Assembly: GCA_946811695.1 (NCBI GenBank)
Contig: OX328124.1
Coordinates: 25,250,126 to 25,314,125, forward strand
DNA from: Gonocerus acuteangulatus
Lineage: Eukaryota > Arthropoda > Insecta > Hemiptera > Coreidae
Direction: 5' to 3'
DNA length: 64,000 nucleotides
Made by a program: the position numbers and the translations under genes. This document shows, one piece after another, positions 1-12,164 of the stretch (position 1 is its first letter; each line of letters begins with the position of its first letter). Under the pieces are notes generated by a model, which did not search any database, was not told the DNA's origin, and saw only the letters and a list, made by a program, of their open reading frames with translations.

Positions 1-1
1 G

Positions 2-2584
2 GGTTATTTTCTGCCTATTTCCCGTGACTACAGCTATTGTACGGCTTAAAGCATCAGCGTTAGAATGTTTCTTCCCCGGGCGATGTTCGACTTCATAGTC
101 GAACTCCTCTAACCGAAGGGCCCACCTGGTCAGCCGTGAAGACGGGTCTCGAAGGCTTAGCATCCACCTCAAGGCAGAGTGGTCAGTGACAAGTTTAAAC
201 CTTCGCCCTAGTAAATAACAACGGAACAGCTTTGTTGCCCAAACCACCGCTAGCAGTTCTCGTTCTGTTGCCGAGTAGTTGAGTTCTGGACCCTTCAACT
301 GCCTACTAGCGTAGCAAACAGGTCTCTCGCCGCCATCTCTGTACTGGGACAGAATGGCACCCAGAGCTACTCCTGATGCGTCGGTGGACAATATAAATGG
401 CTCGCTGAAATTCGGATAGCACAAGACTGAGTCCGAACTTAGGATTTCTCTTAGCGATTCAAAAGCCTTCCGTTGCTTGTCGCCCCACTGGAATCGTACT
501 CGTGAGCCAGTTAATTCTGTCAGCGGTCTTGAAAGATCCGCAAAGCCTTTTATGAATTTACGGTAATAGCTTGCCAACCCTAGAAAACTTCGCAACTCCT
601 TCACATTTCTGGGGGCTGGAAAAGACTTGATCGCCTCTAATTTTCTAGGATCTGGTTTCACTCCCTCGGCTGTAACTATGTGTCCCAGATAGGTCACTTC
701 CGATGCCGCAAAAGCGCACTTGTTCAAGTTCACTTTTAGATTAGCGCCTCTGAATATGTCGAACAACTCCTCTAACCGGAGCATGTGTTCCCTCAGTGAT
801 GAGCTATAAACCACCACATCATCGAGGTAAACGAAACATCCGGTGCCCTTCAGTCGGCCAAGAAGTTGGTCCATGACCCGTTGGAACGTGGCAGGTGCCC
901 CCGCAAGGCCGAAAGCCATTTTTTTGTACTCATAGTGTCCGTTTACAGTCGTGAAGGCCGTTTTTGCCTGATCCTGGGGTGCTATCGGTATTTGGTGGTA
1001 CCCACTCGAAAGATCAATTGTGGAAAAGATTTGGCTACTCCCCAATTGTTCTAAGGTTTCCTGTATCAACGGAAGCGGGTAAGTATCGACCTTAGTAACT
1101 GCATTGAGGCCACGGAAATCTGTGCAGAATCGATACTTTAAGTCACCTGTTGGGGATGTTTTCTTGACTAGAATTACAGGTGCTTGCCAAGGACTTTTAG
1201 ACGGCGTAATGACGCCTCGTTCAAGCAACGTCTGAACCTGCCGTTCCATTTCCTCCCGTTCACTGAAAGGCACACGATACGGGCGTTTCACCACAGGTCT
1301 GGCATCTCCAGTTTCAATATGGTGCTGAACAGGCAGGGAGCAACCTTCGGGACCCGGTTCACAAAAAATGTCTGAATATCTGGACAACAAGGACTCCATA
1401 TCCCTCCTTTCCCCACCACTTAAATGGCCCAATTTCTCGCCAACGATCGAGGCGAAACCAACAGGAGTTTTAGAGCCATCCTCGCGTTCCCTCTCCGAAC
1501 AAGATCCACCGTCTTCCGCCCAATCTCTCTCTACCAGACCTACCACTAGAAGCCGTGGCAATGTCACAGCCGAAGCGGTCAAATTGACGAACTGCATCCA
1601 CGAACGGCCGTCCCGAGGAGTGTTAATGCATCTCCCTCCTACAACCCCATTGGGAAGTGCTCTTGGCGGCTCAATTATGACAGCTTTCTGGTCTAGTTTC
1701 CCTGGTACGGAAATCTCTAATAGAGATTCACTGAAGGCCGGAAGCGTTTCCTCTCGCGAAAGACGCGCTGAGCTGGTTTTGTTATCCTTCTTCCCCGTGT
1801 GTCTTGATTCCTTCTTGACTATCGGCTTAGCTCCTATATTCACGCTAGTTGGAAGGGATAAAATATGACCTGAAAACTTGGCTTCTAGTTCTCTCGCCGT
1901 CCTACTCATGAAACGTACCCACTCTCGGTTCGCAGACATTTTTAACTCATCCCTCTTTGTTATCGAACCAACGGAAGGTAGAGATTCAATTTTAGGCGAT
2001 GCTCCCGTGACTAACAATCCCGAACGTAGGTCTATATGGGCGTCTAATTTCCCTAGTAAGTCTAAGCCTAATAGTCCATCTCCTTCTAAGCAGACGTCAG
2101 CCACTATGACGTCGTGGGACAGTCGATGGCCCTTAACTTCGATATTCACCGTTTGAATACCGCGTACCGGGATTACCACACCAGTTACCCCCCTAATCTT
2201 ACTAGTCGCGGGTCTTAATTTGGACCCTGAGGCAGGAGACCTGATTAGAGTAACTTCAGCACCAGTGTCTACTATCATCCTATGAATCCGCCCATTTATC
2301 CAGGTGCTCACCTTTAACCCTTTCTCACCTCCCCCACCTATGCCTAGTATTTCGTAGCGCGATCCCCTAGTCGCCGACTTAGGGCCGGGGCCCTCCCAGT
2401 TGTTTGCGTTTGGGGCCTTCTTAGGCGAAGTTCCTTTTACGAGGGGTTTAGAAAAGCATTGGCGATCGATATGCCCAGGACGACCGCACCTATAACATTT
2501 CGTACTATTTTTGGGAGAAATATCACTAACCCTCTCTGTTTGTCGACATCCCCTGGCCCATTTAAGTACGATGTAAGGACGACT
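2..2584 (-). CDS. pol: Pol polyprotein (zinc knuckle, protease, RT, RNase H), partial
   Basis: I translated this frame from the TAA at 2585-2587 to the window edge and met no stop (about 860 codons). In order it shows a CCHC knuckle C-X2-C-X4-H-X4-C (2456-2500), an aspartic protease DTGAEVTLI with DTGA at 2258-2269 and a later GLLGLDLL. The RT follows, starting near a GDARPVVKRPYR motif (about 1270-1305), then DLSSGYHQI (about 985-1015), FGLxGAPATFQRVMDQLL, and the YLDD catalytic box at 818-829. RNase H shows TDASG (about 375-390), NYSATERELLAVVWA (about 235-280) and TDHSALRWML, then a GKKHSNADALSR connection near 60-100. It has no start codon of its own and overlaps gag by about 148 bases in the -1 frame, so it would be made as a Gag-Pol fusion. 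Integrase is outside. Confidence 0.95.
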
Positions 2585-3120
2585 TTATCCAGTTGTTTGC
2601 GAGCCCCTATAACTTCATCTTTCGATCCCTCGCCTGAGAAAGCTCTTTCGCCCATCTCCCGACAACGATCTCCGAACATTCTCACATCCTCACCACAGTC
2701 TTGTTTCATTGAACTAAGCTGAAGGAGAAACTGCTCCGGTTGCATAGTCGCTTTAAAGCGGTCTAGAAGTGCATCGCGAATGGTGGAATATTTTACATTG
2801 GGCCCCTTGAGATCCGATCTGCTGGCTAAAAATTTAGCAGCCATTCCTTTTAGTCTCATCCTTAACACAAGGGATTTATCACGATCTTCCCAGTTTCCAC
2901 TAGATGCCACTAACTCCAATCCATTGAGATAGTCTTGGATTGGGACCCCAGAATCGTCACCGGACCAAGGACCGACCATTCCCTGAAGAGAAAGATCCCT
3001 CTTTCCTTGCTTACTCTCATGCCTTGTCCTCTCGAATTCTTCCCTGAACTGCTCATTTGCAGCCAACGCCTGATCCAGTAACGTTTTCATATCGGCAAAC
3101 TGCTGTTCCGTTACCACCAT
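2437..3120 (-). CDS. gag: Gag protein of gypsy element
   Basis: A 227-codon frame starts at an ATG preceded by a purine-rich leader. The N-terminus is charged and helical. The middle (about residues 50-160) resembles a retrotransposon capsid: it has the pattern of repeated W, L and RF residues, such as a DRFKATMQPEQFL stretch. Gag would assemble the cytoplasmic particle that packages element RNA. The C-terminal 25 residues in this frame do not encode the nucleocapsid knuckle; that CCHC motif lies in the -1 frame, shared with pol. Either a programmed -1 shift or a one-base mutation explains this. The frame was chosen because it keeps the capsid-like region open. Confidence 0.85.
   Translation of the reverse strand: MVVTEQQFADMKTLLDQALAANEQFREEFERTRHESKQGKRDLSLQGMVGPWSGDDSGVPIQDYLNGLELVASSGNWEDRDKSLVLRMRLKGMAAKFLASRSDLKGPNVKYSTIRDALLDRFKATMQPEQFLLQLSSMKQDCGEDVRMFGDRCREMGERAFSGEGSKDEVIGARKQLDKVVLTSYLNGPGDVDKQRGLVIFLPKIVRNVIGAVVLGISIANAFLNPS
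2509..2515 (-). promoter_or_regulatory. Candidate -1 ribosomal frameshift heptamer
   Basis: On the minus strand the bases are CCCAAAA, phased in the gag frame as C CCA AAA. A -1 slip gives CCC AAA and continues into the CCHC knuckle about 12 nucleotides downstream in the pol frame. The form X XXY YYZ and the phase are right, and the site lies inside the gag/pol overlap. I see no obvious strong downstream stem by eye. A simple indel is the alternative. Confidence 0.5.
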
Positions 3121-3390
3121 CGTATAGCTCTATTTTCAACGATTCCAATGAACCCCAACACGTTACGGTTATGAATAGAAATTACTTTACTCTCTAATAG
3201 GGCCTACCATCGAATGTCCAAATTTGGCGGTCATTAAACCAGGAAACGTGATGAAATTGGATGAACAACTACCCAGCGCCGAGATATCAGTTCGAGGAAT
3301 TATCCTATCAGCGTCAGCACTACAGCCGCCGGCCTATCTCCAGAGCAGGGTTCTTATCTAATGCCCGCTTGCAGCTGGCCATTTAAATAA
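3121..3390 (-). other. Untranslated leader of gypsy element
   Basis: This stretch between the primer-binding site and the gag ATG has no long frame. It would be the 5' leader carrying packaging signals; none can be recognised from sequence alone. Confidence 0.6.
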
Positions 3391-3410
3391 TACCCGGACA
3401 CCTGACACCA
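3391..3410 (-). promoter_or_regulatory. Probable tRNA primer-binding site
   Basis: Read on the minus strand this begins TGGTGTCAGG directly inside the LTR. TGG pairs with the CCA end of a tRNA, which is the expected position and start for minus-strand DNA priming. I did not assign the tRNA species. Confidence 0.65.
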
Positions 3411-3412
3411 AT

Positions 3413-3944
3413 TGTAAGGGACCGATTAGCAAGGATGGGATTTAAAGGAATAGATAGTGGGAAAATATTTTAGAGAAGCGGAAATTCCTTTCAAAACTAT
3501 AATTTACACTCACGTTACTATTACATACATAAATATCATAAACCATTGCTACGATGAGAGAAAAGGTTGAGTGAGAGAGACAGATAGGTCGAGTTATCAA
3601 ATATGATCATTTGGGGAGATTATAGAGAATTTGGAACTGGCCTACCTCTGAACAGCATCTGGGCCGAAGTCTCAGGAACGGATGCAAAACTCTGACCGGT
3701 CGGAGGTAAGCCAGCTCTATTTAAACTCTTTGTACCCCACTCCTGCTTTTGCAGGTGATTGAACTAGAAACTCTTGTCAGGTCTTAGATCTTCCAGGAAT
3801 CTTACGAATCAGCCACGTGCAGTGCCAACATCCCAGACGCAACGTTTGCGGATTCGTGGTTCTCACATCTCTAGAGATGGACAGCCAACCTTTTCTCTCA
3901 TCCTTATTCACTTAACAAGGCCAAAGGGAAAACGGGGCCTTACA
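3413..3944 (-). repeat. 5' LTR of the gypsy element
   Basis: The segment begins TGTAAGG and ends CCTTACA, a 7-bp terminal inversion with the TG...CA ends expected of an LTR, and is 532 bp long. It abuts the primer-binding site on the internal side with a 2-base gap. A TTTAAATAG-like box on the minus strand near 3717-3725 could serve as a promoter TATA element. The partner LTR is outside the window, so the boundaries rest on the inverted ends and the primer site only. Confidence 0.8.
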
Positions 3945-4237
3945 TCACTTTAGTTTCATAAAACTATTTCAGGGAACTGGATTTTAAGAAATTCACCTTT
4001 CATCAGCCCATGTGAACTTACTTCAGTGTAATTGTTAATTTTTCCTCGGCACTCAGAGCTAACGTCGAGTTGGTGTCCTTCTTTATCCACGCACTGAATC
4101 CACAAGTTCTAATAAGCGCTCAAAAGTGGCTTTGACAACCTAAAAAATCCTTAAATTTATCAGGATTTCTGTTTTAGTTAGCGAGATACAATAAAACAGC
4201 TGTATTGCCAATCCCTAATCAACGGGTGAACACAGTA

Positions 4238-4240
<3 letters not shown>

Positions 4241-4274
<34 letters not shown>
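4241..4274 (-). repeat. Poly(A) tract on minus strand (34 T on plus)
   Basis: Thirty-four consecutive T on the plus strand. It may be the tail of a short retroposed sequence lying on the minus strand at about 4275-4435, but that body matches no family I recognise. Confidence 0.6.
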
Positions 4275-4456
4275 CCCTTAGCCACCACCATAACACAAGC
4301 AAATAGCTGCCAGAATTCATCACGAAACTGGTGGAAAACCATTGTTTCAGTGTGTACGTGTCTATGAAACGGTTTTCTTGAAACCCATAACACAAAATCA
4401 GTTTCATGAAACAAGTTTCTCCAGGGTGCACCGCGCCTTACTAATGAAGGAGATTA

Positions 4457-5201
4457 CAGTAAAACCTCGTTAACCCGGTCCTCTTTAGCTCGGAAGTCCG
4501 GATAACCCGGATTAGTTTTGAAAACGAAATTTTGTTGTTCAGTGTAGAAAATGAAGCCATGTTTTACAGACGATAAATTGCTATTCCCAGTAGGTTATTG
4601 TACGCGAGTTTTCCTAGCGTCTCCGTCGAGGTATAGTAGCGTTTTTCTGTTTCGTTTGCTCATTGACCGCGATTTAGATGGAACGTAATAATATTGTTGT
4701 GACTATGGAAAAAAGGATGAAGCATTCACAAGAACTGATAAGGGAGAATCGATAAAGAACATTGCTGGTGAGTTTGGAGTAGGAACAGCGGACGTATCTG
4801 ACTAGAAAAGAACAGAAAACACATTAAAGCCTTTTGTTTTAAGATGATGGTTTATTTCGAGAGTCAATCCGAAACATTGCCAAATGAACTTCTAATGTTA
4901 AAGCCGATGCGTGATCGCGCTACTTGTAAGCGATACACTAAACTGAGACAGCAGAAGCTCGCTGCCTTTTTTACTACAAACTAGTTTGAAGCTTTGTACA
5001 GTGCAAATACTTGTGCTATTACAGTACATACAGTGTATGTGTTTTTAGGTGAAAGGGTGTCGATAATAATTTCTAAGCTCCATTAAAAATATTTCGGTAA
5101 TTTATATGGTTTTTCCCCCCGTTATTCTTTGGATAACCCGGATTTTCGTTAAATCAGATCTGTCCTGGTCCGAGTTGATGCGGGTAAACGAGGTATTACT
5201 G
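4457..5201 (+). mobile_element. Deleted pogo/Tigger DNA transposon
   Basis: Ends are inverted, CAGTAAAACCTCGTT at the left and AACGAGGTATTACTG at the right (a few mismatches), with TA on both outer sides, the target duplication of the Tc1/mariner-pogo group. Inside, near 4716-4805, a plus-strand frame reads KDEAFTRTDKGESIKNIAGEFGVGTADVSD before a stop, which resembles the CENP-B-like N-terminal helix-turn-helix of Tigger transposases. Near 4940-4985 it reads RQQKLAAFF, resembling the extreme C-terminus. The catalytic middle is deleted, leaving a 745-bp non-autonomous copy. Confidence 0.85.
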
Positions 5202-5203
5202 TA

Positions 5204-6333
5204 CCCCAAAACAACATTCACCAGCCATGGGTAAGAGACCAGCCATAGTTGGTGAATGTAATTTAAATTTATAAATAGTAATATTGTTATAGAAAATGCT
5301 CCATAAATAGTCAGTACCAACTTCAATGTAGACACGCCGCTAAGTAAAACGGTAGGTAAACACAGCTACCCCCACCACCTCCACCAGGTAGTGTTGCCTC
5401 CTCGTCCCTCAGACAGACTCCAGTCTAAGTCAGTACCGGGACTAGTTCGTACCTCACCGGCAGTCGCTAGTAGCTTCGTCTTCTCATCGCTAGTGTTCGC
5501 TCCGATCAGTCAGTACTGTGCGTTTCTTCTCGACGCTATCTGCGCAGACAGGACATTGTCGCTGTTTAGTCTCATAGTACTCCTGACAACTACACAAGGT
5601 AACAAAATACCTCAATCCTCATTACGAAATTTGACACCGCAGATGACCCGAAATGTTTATATTTGTTAGTATCTAAAAATATTTAAAATAGACCGACTCG
5701 CAGGAATTTTTCCAATATTACCCCAGATAGAACATTTACACTAAGATAAAGCAGTTTCCGTAATTCAGACATTTAAAAGGCAATTCTCTTATTGTTTACA
5801 TGATTTAGCCTTGCTGTTGGATTTGGGCATTTGTAATTTCAGTCCTTTTGAGCAGATTCAGACATTCTGCAAACCTCACCAAAGTTCGAAAGGATTTAAC
5901 CAACCTCGAGGTGTATTTCAACCTCTTGGCTTGAACATGCGGTATTTACCTATTATAGTACACCCAAAATTGTGAATTAGTAAGAATACAATAATTAGAG
6001 AAAGCATAGAAAACAAGCAATTAAATAAGTTGGTTTTACTTGGATTAACCAGGGTAAACCACAACATCCAAATTCGACTGAAATTATGTAAAAGCATCGT
6101 CCTATTGGACTGTATTATCTGAAAGGTAGAGCCTTGAAACTTGTGAATTATATTCCTATTATCTTTAAGCGCTGTAGAATTCACAATAATCGATGACATT
6201 GGGGACAAACAAATAGTTTAAAGTACCTCTGAAACAAAAGATCAAGTTTGTTACTTGCAGAATCTAAATTAGTGCAAAAGAAAGTGCTAATGGTTTGGCG
6301 GTTCTTGACATCATATTTTTACTTTGTATCTTA

Positions 6334-6337
<4 letters not shown>
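5204..6337. other. No gene recognised
   Basis: A short hairpin (5216-5262) is followed by a locally GC-richer patch at 5350-5610 with a 92-codon frame (5391-5669). That frame has hydrophobic stretches but no family resemblance. A donor-like AAGGTAAC occurs near 5596. I do not call it a gene. Confidence 0.4.

Positions 6338-6379
<42 letters not shown>
6338..6379 (-). repeat. Poly(A) tract on minus strand (42 T on plus)
   Basis: Forty-two T in a row. On the minus strand an AATAAA-like hexamer lies a few bases before the A run, as in a retroposed transcript end. The upstream body (6380 onward) has no recognisable coding content. Confidence 0.6.
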
Positions 6380-6385
<6 letters not shown>

Positions 6386-8343
6386 TGTTTATTTAAAATA
6401 CACTTTTTATAGTACAATAATTAATTGTGCTGGCCTAAGTATACATGTCAATGAATAGTATATGGAAGGAGCCAATCATTATTGACACTTCCTACGTTAT
6501 CCTAACATTTTTATGTTTACTGTTTTTAACCGCTATTAGGATAGCTGAACACGGGGCTAAAGTCTCTTAAGGTTCCTGCGTAAGGTCTTTAGGATGGGTC
6601 CTGTATCATTTGGATGGGATGACAATGGTAATATTAAGGTCTTTATGGTGTATTTCGTAAGAGACATAAAAGGGAACATTGATCAGTGACTACGAAGGAC
6701 TTTGGATTGGAATGCTTATATTCGTTGTATGTTTGAGTGCTCTAAAAAATCATATAAATCAAGTCCATAAGTCCAAATAGGGAGTGATTAAAGTTTTATA
6801 TATAGTGAGTTTGTTTTGTGTCGTAAGCTTTGAAGAAAGTTCAAGAAGTCGTCGTAGGAGTCCATAACTCCTGTTCAGCTCTTCTTCGTCTGTTTGGCTT
6901 CCATGTGAGTTAGCCGTCTAGTAGAAGTCTCAGGTAGCGCACCTCATTAGAAACTTGAAGTTGACTACTACAAATGATGACAGGATGCCAATATCTTATA
7001 GGTACGTGTGGGAACAAATGAAACCGCTTAAAAGGCGAAATAATTAACCATTTTTGAGAAAACATAAAGAAACTAGGATATTAATTTCGGAATCCCAAAA
7101 TGATGAATCTAATTAAAATCTACTACTTTATGCATACTATGTAAAAATCTGGTTTGGTTCGGAAGGCTGAAAATAGATGCTCTTCACATTTCTGCTTCAA
7201 TTGAATGCAACACGCACCTAACAATTACGATGATCGTGTTCTCCAACATAGGTTGTCCTATTCACATTTTTGCATAGGTCTTTTTTGTAATAAACTTATA
7301 ATGCTTTCGAATGTCTACTTAGCCCTTACAATTTTAAAACCGCAAATTACCATAATTCCAAAACAAATTGATTGCCTAGTTACATTTTATTTTGTAATAC
7401 ATCCCAAACTGCAAGGTAACTAAAATGTAAATATCAACGTTTGTGACAACTTAAACCAAATTAAATATGTAGATAATAAACAAAAATTCTGTTTGTTTTT
7501 TTTGTTTTTTTAAATAAAATATATATAAATAAAGTTATCTCCATGAAAGTAGTTTTATTTGCTTTTCCACGTTAAAATACTAATAATGTTTGTATCTGGA
7601 AGCCTTGTATTTACACAAACTGTGGAAAAGTCAACATTTTTTGCAAAAACTTCTGGATTGCGCCATTAGGTCAACTTTTGAGGCAGTTTCGTCCTTATGG
7701 GTAGAGAGAAAACTCAAAAGAACCATGTATTAGCCGTTGGTTTGGAATATGTTCATAGGAAGATACGACCTTTGTGAACCAACCACTTGTACGACCTTCA
7801 AACTCAATGGATGACGAACTTCTCAAGGAAGCTGTAGAAGGATATCGCCATCTTTCTAAGAACCTGCGGCACATCTTGACTCTTCCAAACCCTAACGTTA
7901 AGGTCATGAAGTGAGTTCCGCATCAGCTGGAGGAACCTTAGCTACTAAAATGTCATATTCCTTCTTGATTCTTTCTTTGGTACATTATTATTGTTTGTTT
8001 GTTTGACAGTAAAAATGATAGAGCATTTTTGGACACACAACGACGCGCAAGGAGCCAATATAATATTTATATAAAATCCATAATATAATTTGCATATCAT
8101 TGAAAGACAATGACCCAACCAAAAAGACTTTTAACGGACACAACCTTCTAAACCATTTTTCACGGTATTCCGAAAATCAACACAATCGTCAACACTTTGT
8201 AAATGAATGTAAACGTAAACCACAACAATCATAATAATTTAATAATCATAAAATACGAACTAACTATATTATAAAACAAATTTATATTTCATTTTTTTTT
8301 CTTTTTTATTTATTTAATTTTTTATTTGTACAGATGAATATGC

Positions 8344-8345
<2 letters not shown>
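6380..8345. other. No gene recognised
   Basis: AT-rich DNA with only short frames (62-72 codons) lacking motifs. Nothing supports a gene on either strand. Confidence 0.5.

Positions 8346-8402
<57 letters not shown>
8346..8402. repeat. (TA)n microsatellite
   Basis: Near-perfect TA dinucleotide tract of about 57 bases. Confidence 0.98.
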
Positions 8403-8406
<4 letters not shown>

Positions 8407-8469
8407 CACTAATTTCTTTATTTCTTCATGCTACTTTTAATATCTGTTATTTAGTTTTATTTGTTTCAC

Positions 8470-8680
8470 TTTTCTTTGTTGGCAATGAGAGCTAAGGCGT
8501 GTGAACTTCGTGCTAAGGTCGTGGGTTGGATTCGCATTAGGGGTGATGGCTTTTATTTCGAAAAAAGTAAAGGCATCAGCCCTATCCTGCCTAGAAAATG
8601 GTGGTAACCTGTCAAACATTAGAGCCAAACATCTTTGTCATGTATAAGTGGACGTTAAAAGTTAAATAAGTACTAATTTT
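8470..8680 (+). repeat. tRNA-headed SINE, TCCTGCCTAG-core type
   Basis: A tRNA-like head (GCTAAGGCG A-box-like, GGGTTGGATTCGC B-box-like) is followed by AGGGGTGATGGC, then TCCTGCCTAGAAAATGG, GGTAACC and a tail with GGACGTTAAAAG. The same order recurs at 52985-53150, so this is a dispersed family. The B box has drifted from GGTTCGANNCC. Confidence 0.75.
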
Positions 8681-8848
8681 GGATTTGTTCGTTTCTCATA
8701 GTGTTTAGTTATTATTATTAATTTTTTCCTTTCTTGATTTTTGTACTAATGGAGAGAGTGATCTACCAAGATGCGAAATCCAAATATTATTCGATATTAT
8801 TTCGAATTGGCTTGAATATCAGTACATGAATCAGCAAACCTTTATGAA

Positions 8849-8921
8849 CTTGGGTGCATTATCGGCTGGATAATGCACCCAGCCATGGCCTCCATCTAGA
8901 GGCTGTCTAGATGGAGTTGGT
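8849..8921. repeat. Two adjacent perfect hairpins
   Basis: GGGTGCATTATC pairs with GATAATGCACCC across a 5-base loop. Immediately after, CCATCTAGA pairs with TCTAGATGG across five bases. No loop-and-T-run terminator logic applies in a eukaryote; the function is unknown. Confidence 0.7.
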
Positions 8922-8960
8922 TAGTTTTACAGTATTAAATCTTTTTTTTTTTTTTTTTGC

Positions 8961-10048
<1,088 letters not shown>

Positions 10049-10880
10049 TAAGAAACTGTGAAAACAGCAGAACTACGCGAATACCTGAAAGGTAATACTT
10101 GACACCACCAGAATATTTTGACAATTTTTAAACGAGCGCCCACAAAAAAAGAAGAGCAATGGTGCCTTTAGTCGGTAGCGTTTTCCGTTAGATACAATTT
10201 ATCCCAGAAAACCGAGAAAGAAAAAAAAACAATAATGATGATAATTTTCCGGTCCAGAAATCAATTGGAAGATATTTCTTTGCCTCAGAACCTAGTTCTG
10301 CAGCTGTACATAAGCACAAAATTAGATCCACACGAGGAATTGTTAACTTTCCTTCGGCCTTCGTGTTTCGTGCAGTAGGATCCAACGCGCTATTTAACCT
10401 CCTTCAAAGAATATTCGAGACGCTTGTCAATCTTCACGTCGATGCCCAATCTTCGCGCCTCTTATCAACTTAACCTGTCTATTAACCACCAACGGTCAAA
10501 TTTCGCTTCCCAATAATTCTATCCTTCCGCTGTTTAAACTTCAAGTTTTGCTTCGCGCTCCCTTACAAACTTCATATCGTTATTCAAATTTCACGCTATT
10601 GTTAAACAACGCATGACCATTAATGCTAATTGATGCTCCAGAATTTAATGTTTGCTCCTTCGTTCAATCCCCAAGGTTTTGTTTTATCTTCACGCTGTGA
10701 TTCACCACCAGGAATTGTCTTTGTACCAGGAATCGTGTTTAAATCTTCGCAGAGTATTCGAATTTCTTACATCCACGTATCCTTTGCTTGCTATTATTTT
10801 TACTTCGGGCCCCATTTTTTGAGTGATATGATAATATTAGCTACGATATCAGGCCTAAGTATTAGTGTAAACATTTAGAT
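10049..10880. other. No gene recognised
   Basis: From about 10400 to 10780 there is a loose recurrence of CTTCGCG/CTTCACG-type words every few tens of bases, suggesting an old decayed tandem repeat. No gene. Confidence 0.35.
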
Positions 10881-11047
10881 GTAGTGGGTCAAATGGCTTA
10901 GATTCTTATGTGGGAGATGAGGGTTCGATTTACGCCAAAGCAGACATATTTCTAATTTCAGGTCACGTTGAGAAAATTCCTGGCTTCACCATGGATGTCG
11001 GCGCTAATGGCCCAGATGTCGGTGCGCCGTAAAAAATAAAAAAAACA
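10881..11047 (+). repeat. tRNA-headed SINE with CGGCGCTAATG tail
   Basis: The head has TGGGTCAAATGGCTTAG (A box) and GAGGGTTCGATTTACGCC (B box). The body contains a CTGGCTTCACC word. The 3' tail reads ATGTCGGCGCTAATGGCC then GTGCGCCGTAAAAAAT. The same tail is found at 51241-51287, 35010-35070 (minus), 24300-24340 (minus) and in decayed form at 11727-11759 and 16480-16516. Confidence 0.85.
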
Positions 11048-11185
11048 ATTATGTGTAGTACGAAATATTTTTACGATTGAATTAAGATGCGAAGTGATAC
11101 ATGTGGCTTTAAGTCATGGTGTGGTGGTGACAGTTTTGACTAGTCTCACGAAAAAATTTTTCATACATAATCTTCACCCATCCTG

Positions 11186-11193
11186 CCTACAAG
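11186..11193. repeat. Left 8-bp target-site duplication
   Basis: CCTACAAG, repeated exactly at 12165-12172 on the other side of the hAT foldback. Confidence 0.9.
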
Positions 11194-12164
11194 CAGAGAT
11201 GGGCATAATTTTATTTATAAATAAAAATACGAATTTATTCGTACTTTATACATTTGTGAATACGAATATAAATAAATTCGTACTTCATATATTTGTGAAT
11301 ACGAATATAAATAAATTCGTATTCATAAGTGTGAATAGGAATTTATTTTTATTCACATAAATTAAATATAAAAATACAAATAAAATTTTATTCGCAAATT
11401 TTTCTGCGAATAAAAATAAATTCACAGAAAAAATTGTAAATAATCACAAAAAATGTGAATATTTACAAAAAATCAAGTGATTACAAAAAAAATCACATTA
11501 AAATATACGAATAAAAATTTATTCACATTATAATTTGTGAATAAAAATTTATTCACAATAAAATTCGCAAATAAATTATGAATTTCCTCGGATTAAGATG
11601 ATATTACAAAAGTTATTGAAGGTGATTTTTTTTTTTTTTTTTTTTTTTATTGAGGTACAGATGACAAACTGTGTCCCTGCAGCATGGCTGATGGTCCCCC
11701 GGCGGACTCGGGGTAAACAAAAAATCTAGGCGCTAATAACCTAGACGTTAAATGCCTTAAAAAAAAAAAAATCACCTTCAGTAACTTTCGTAATATCATC
11801 TTAATACGAATAAATTCATGATTTATTTGCGAATTTTATTGTGAATAAATTTTTATTCGCAAATTATAATGTGAATAAATTTTTATTCGTATATTTTAAT
11901 GTGATTTTTTTTCTAATCGCTTGATTTTTTGTAAATATTCACATTTTTTGTGATTATTTACAATTTTTTCTGTGAATTTATTTTTATTCGCAGAAAAATT
12001 TGCGAATAAAATTTTATTTGTATTTTTATATTTAATATATGTGAATAAAAATAAATTCGTATTCACACTTATGAATACGAATTTATTTATATTCGTATTC
12101 ACAAATATATGAAGTACGAATAAATTCGTATTTTTATTTATAAATAAAATTATGCCCATCTCTG
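11194..12164. mobile_element. Non-autonomous hAT foldback element
   Basis: The element begins CAGAGATGGGCATAAT and ends with its inverse. It is flanked by an exact 8-bp duplication CCTACAAG, the signature of the hAT superfamily. The two arms (about 11194-11635 and 11760-12164) are near-complete inverted copies. They are built from short AT-rich palindromic words such as GTGAATAAAAATTTATTCAC and AATACGAATATAAATAAATT. The loop holds a degraded SINE tail between T22 and A13. No transposase is encoded. The exact duplication and the well-preserved arms suggest a fairly recent insertion. Confidence 0.93.
11622..11772 (+). repeat. SINE-derived loop of the hAT foldback
   Basis: Between T-rich and A-rich borders lies a unique segment ending GGCGCTAATAACC...AAATGCCTTAAAAAA. 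This is a decayed form of the tail shared by the tRNA- and 5S-headed SINEs. Its head (ACTGTGTCCCTGCAGC...) matches neither promoter type. Confidence 0.5.

Larger units (their letters stand above)
1..3944 (-). mobile_element. Ty3/gypsy LTR retrotransposon, truncated by window edge
   Basis: On the minus strand the order is LTR (3413-3944), primer-binding site, untranslated leader, gag, then protease, reverse transcriptase and RNase H running off the window at base 1. Integrase and the other LTR must lie outside. The pol frame has no stop from 2584 to the edge, so the copy looks young. Domain order PR-RT-RH and the gag-pol layout are those of the Ty3/gypsy (Metaviridae) class. The one visible oddity is that the gag zinc knuckle sits in the pol frame. 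Confidence 0.95.

Noticed and set aside
1184..2156. Plus-strand frames of 63-166 codons inside the gypsy element
   Set aside because: They are antisense shadows of the open pol frame, which shows all family motifs.
4178..4431. Lysine-rich protein frames
   Set aside because: They only read through the 34-base T run.
5391..5669. 92-codon frame in GC-richer DNA as a first exon
   Set aside because: A donor-like word exists but there is no homology, promoter or downstream exon to support it.
8849..8921. Paired hairpins as transcription terminators
   Set aside because: Rho-independent terminators are not expected in this eukaryotic context and no transcription unit ends here.
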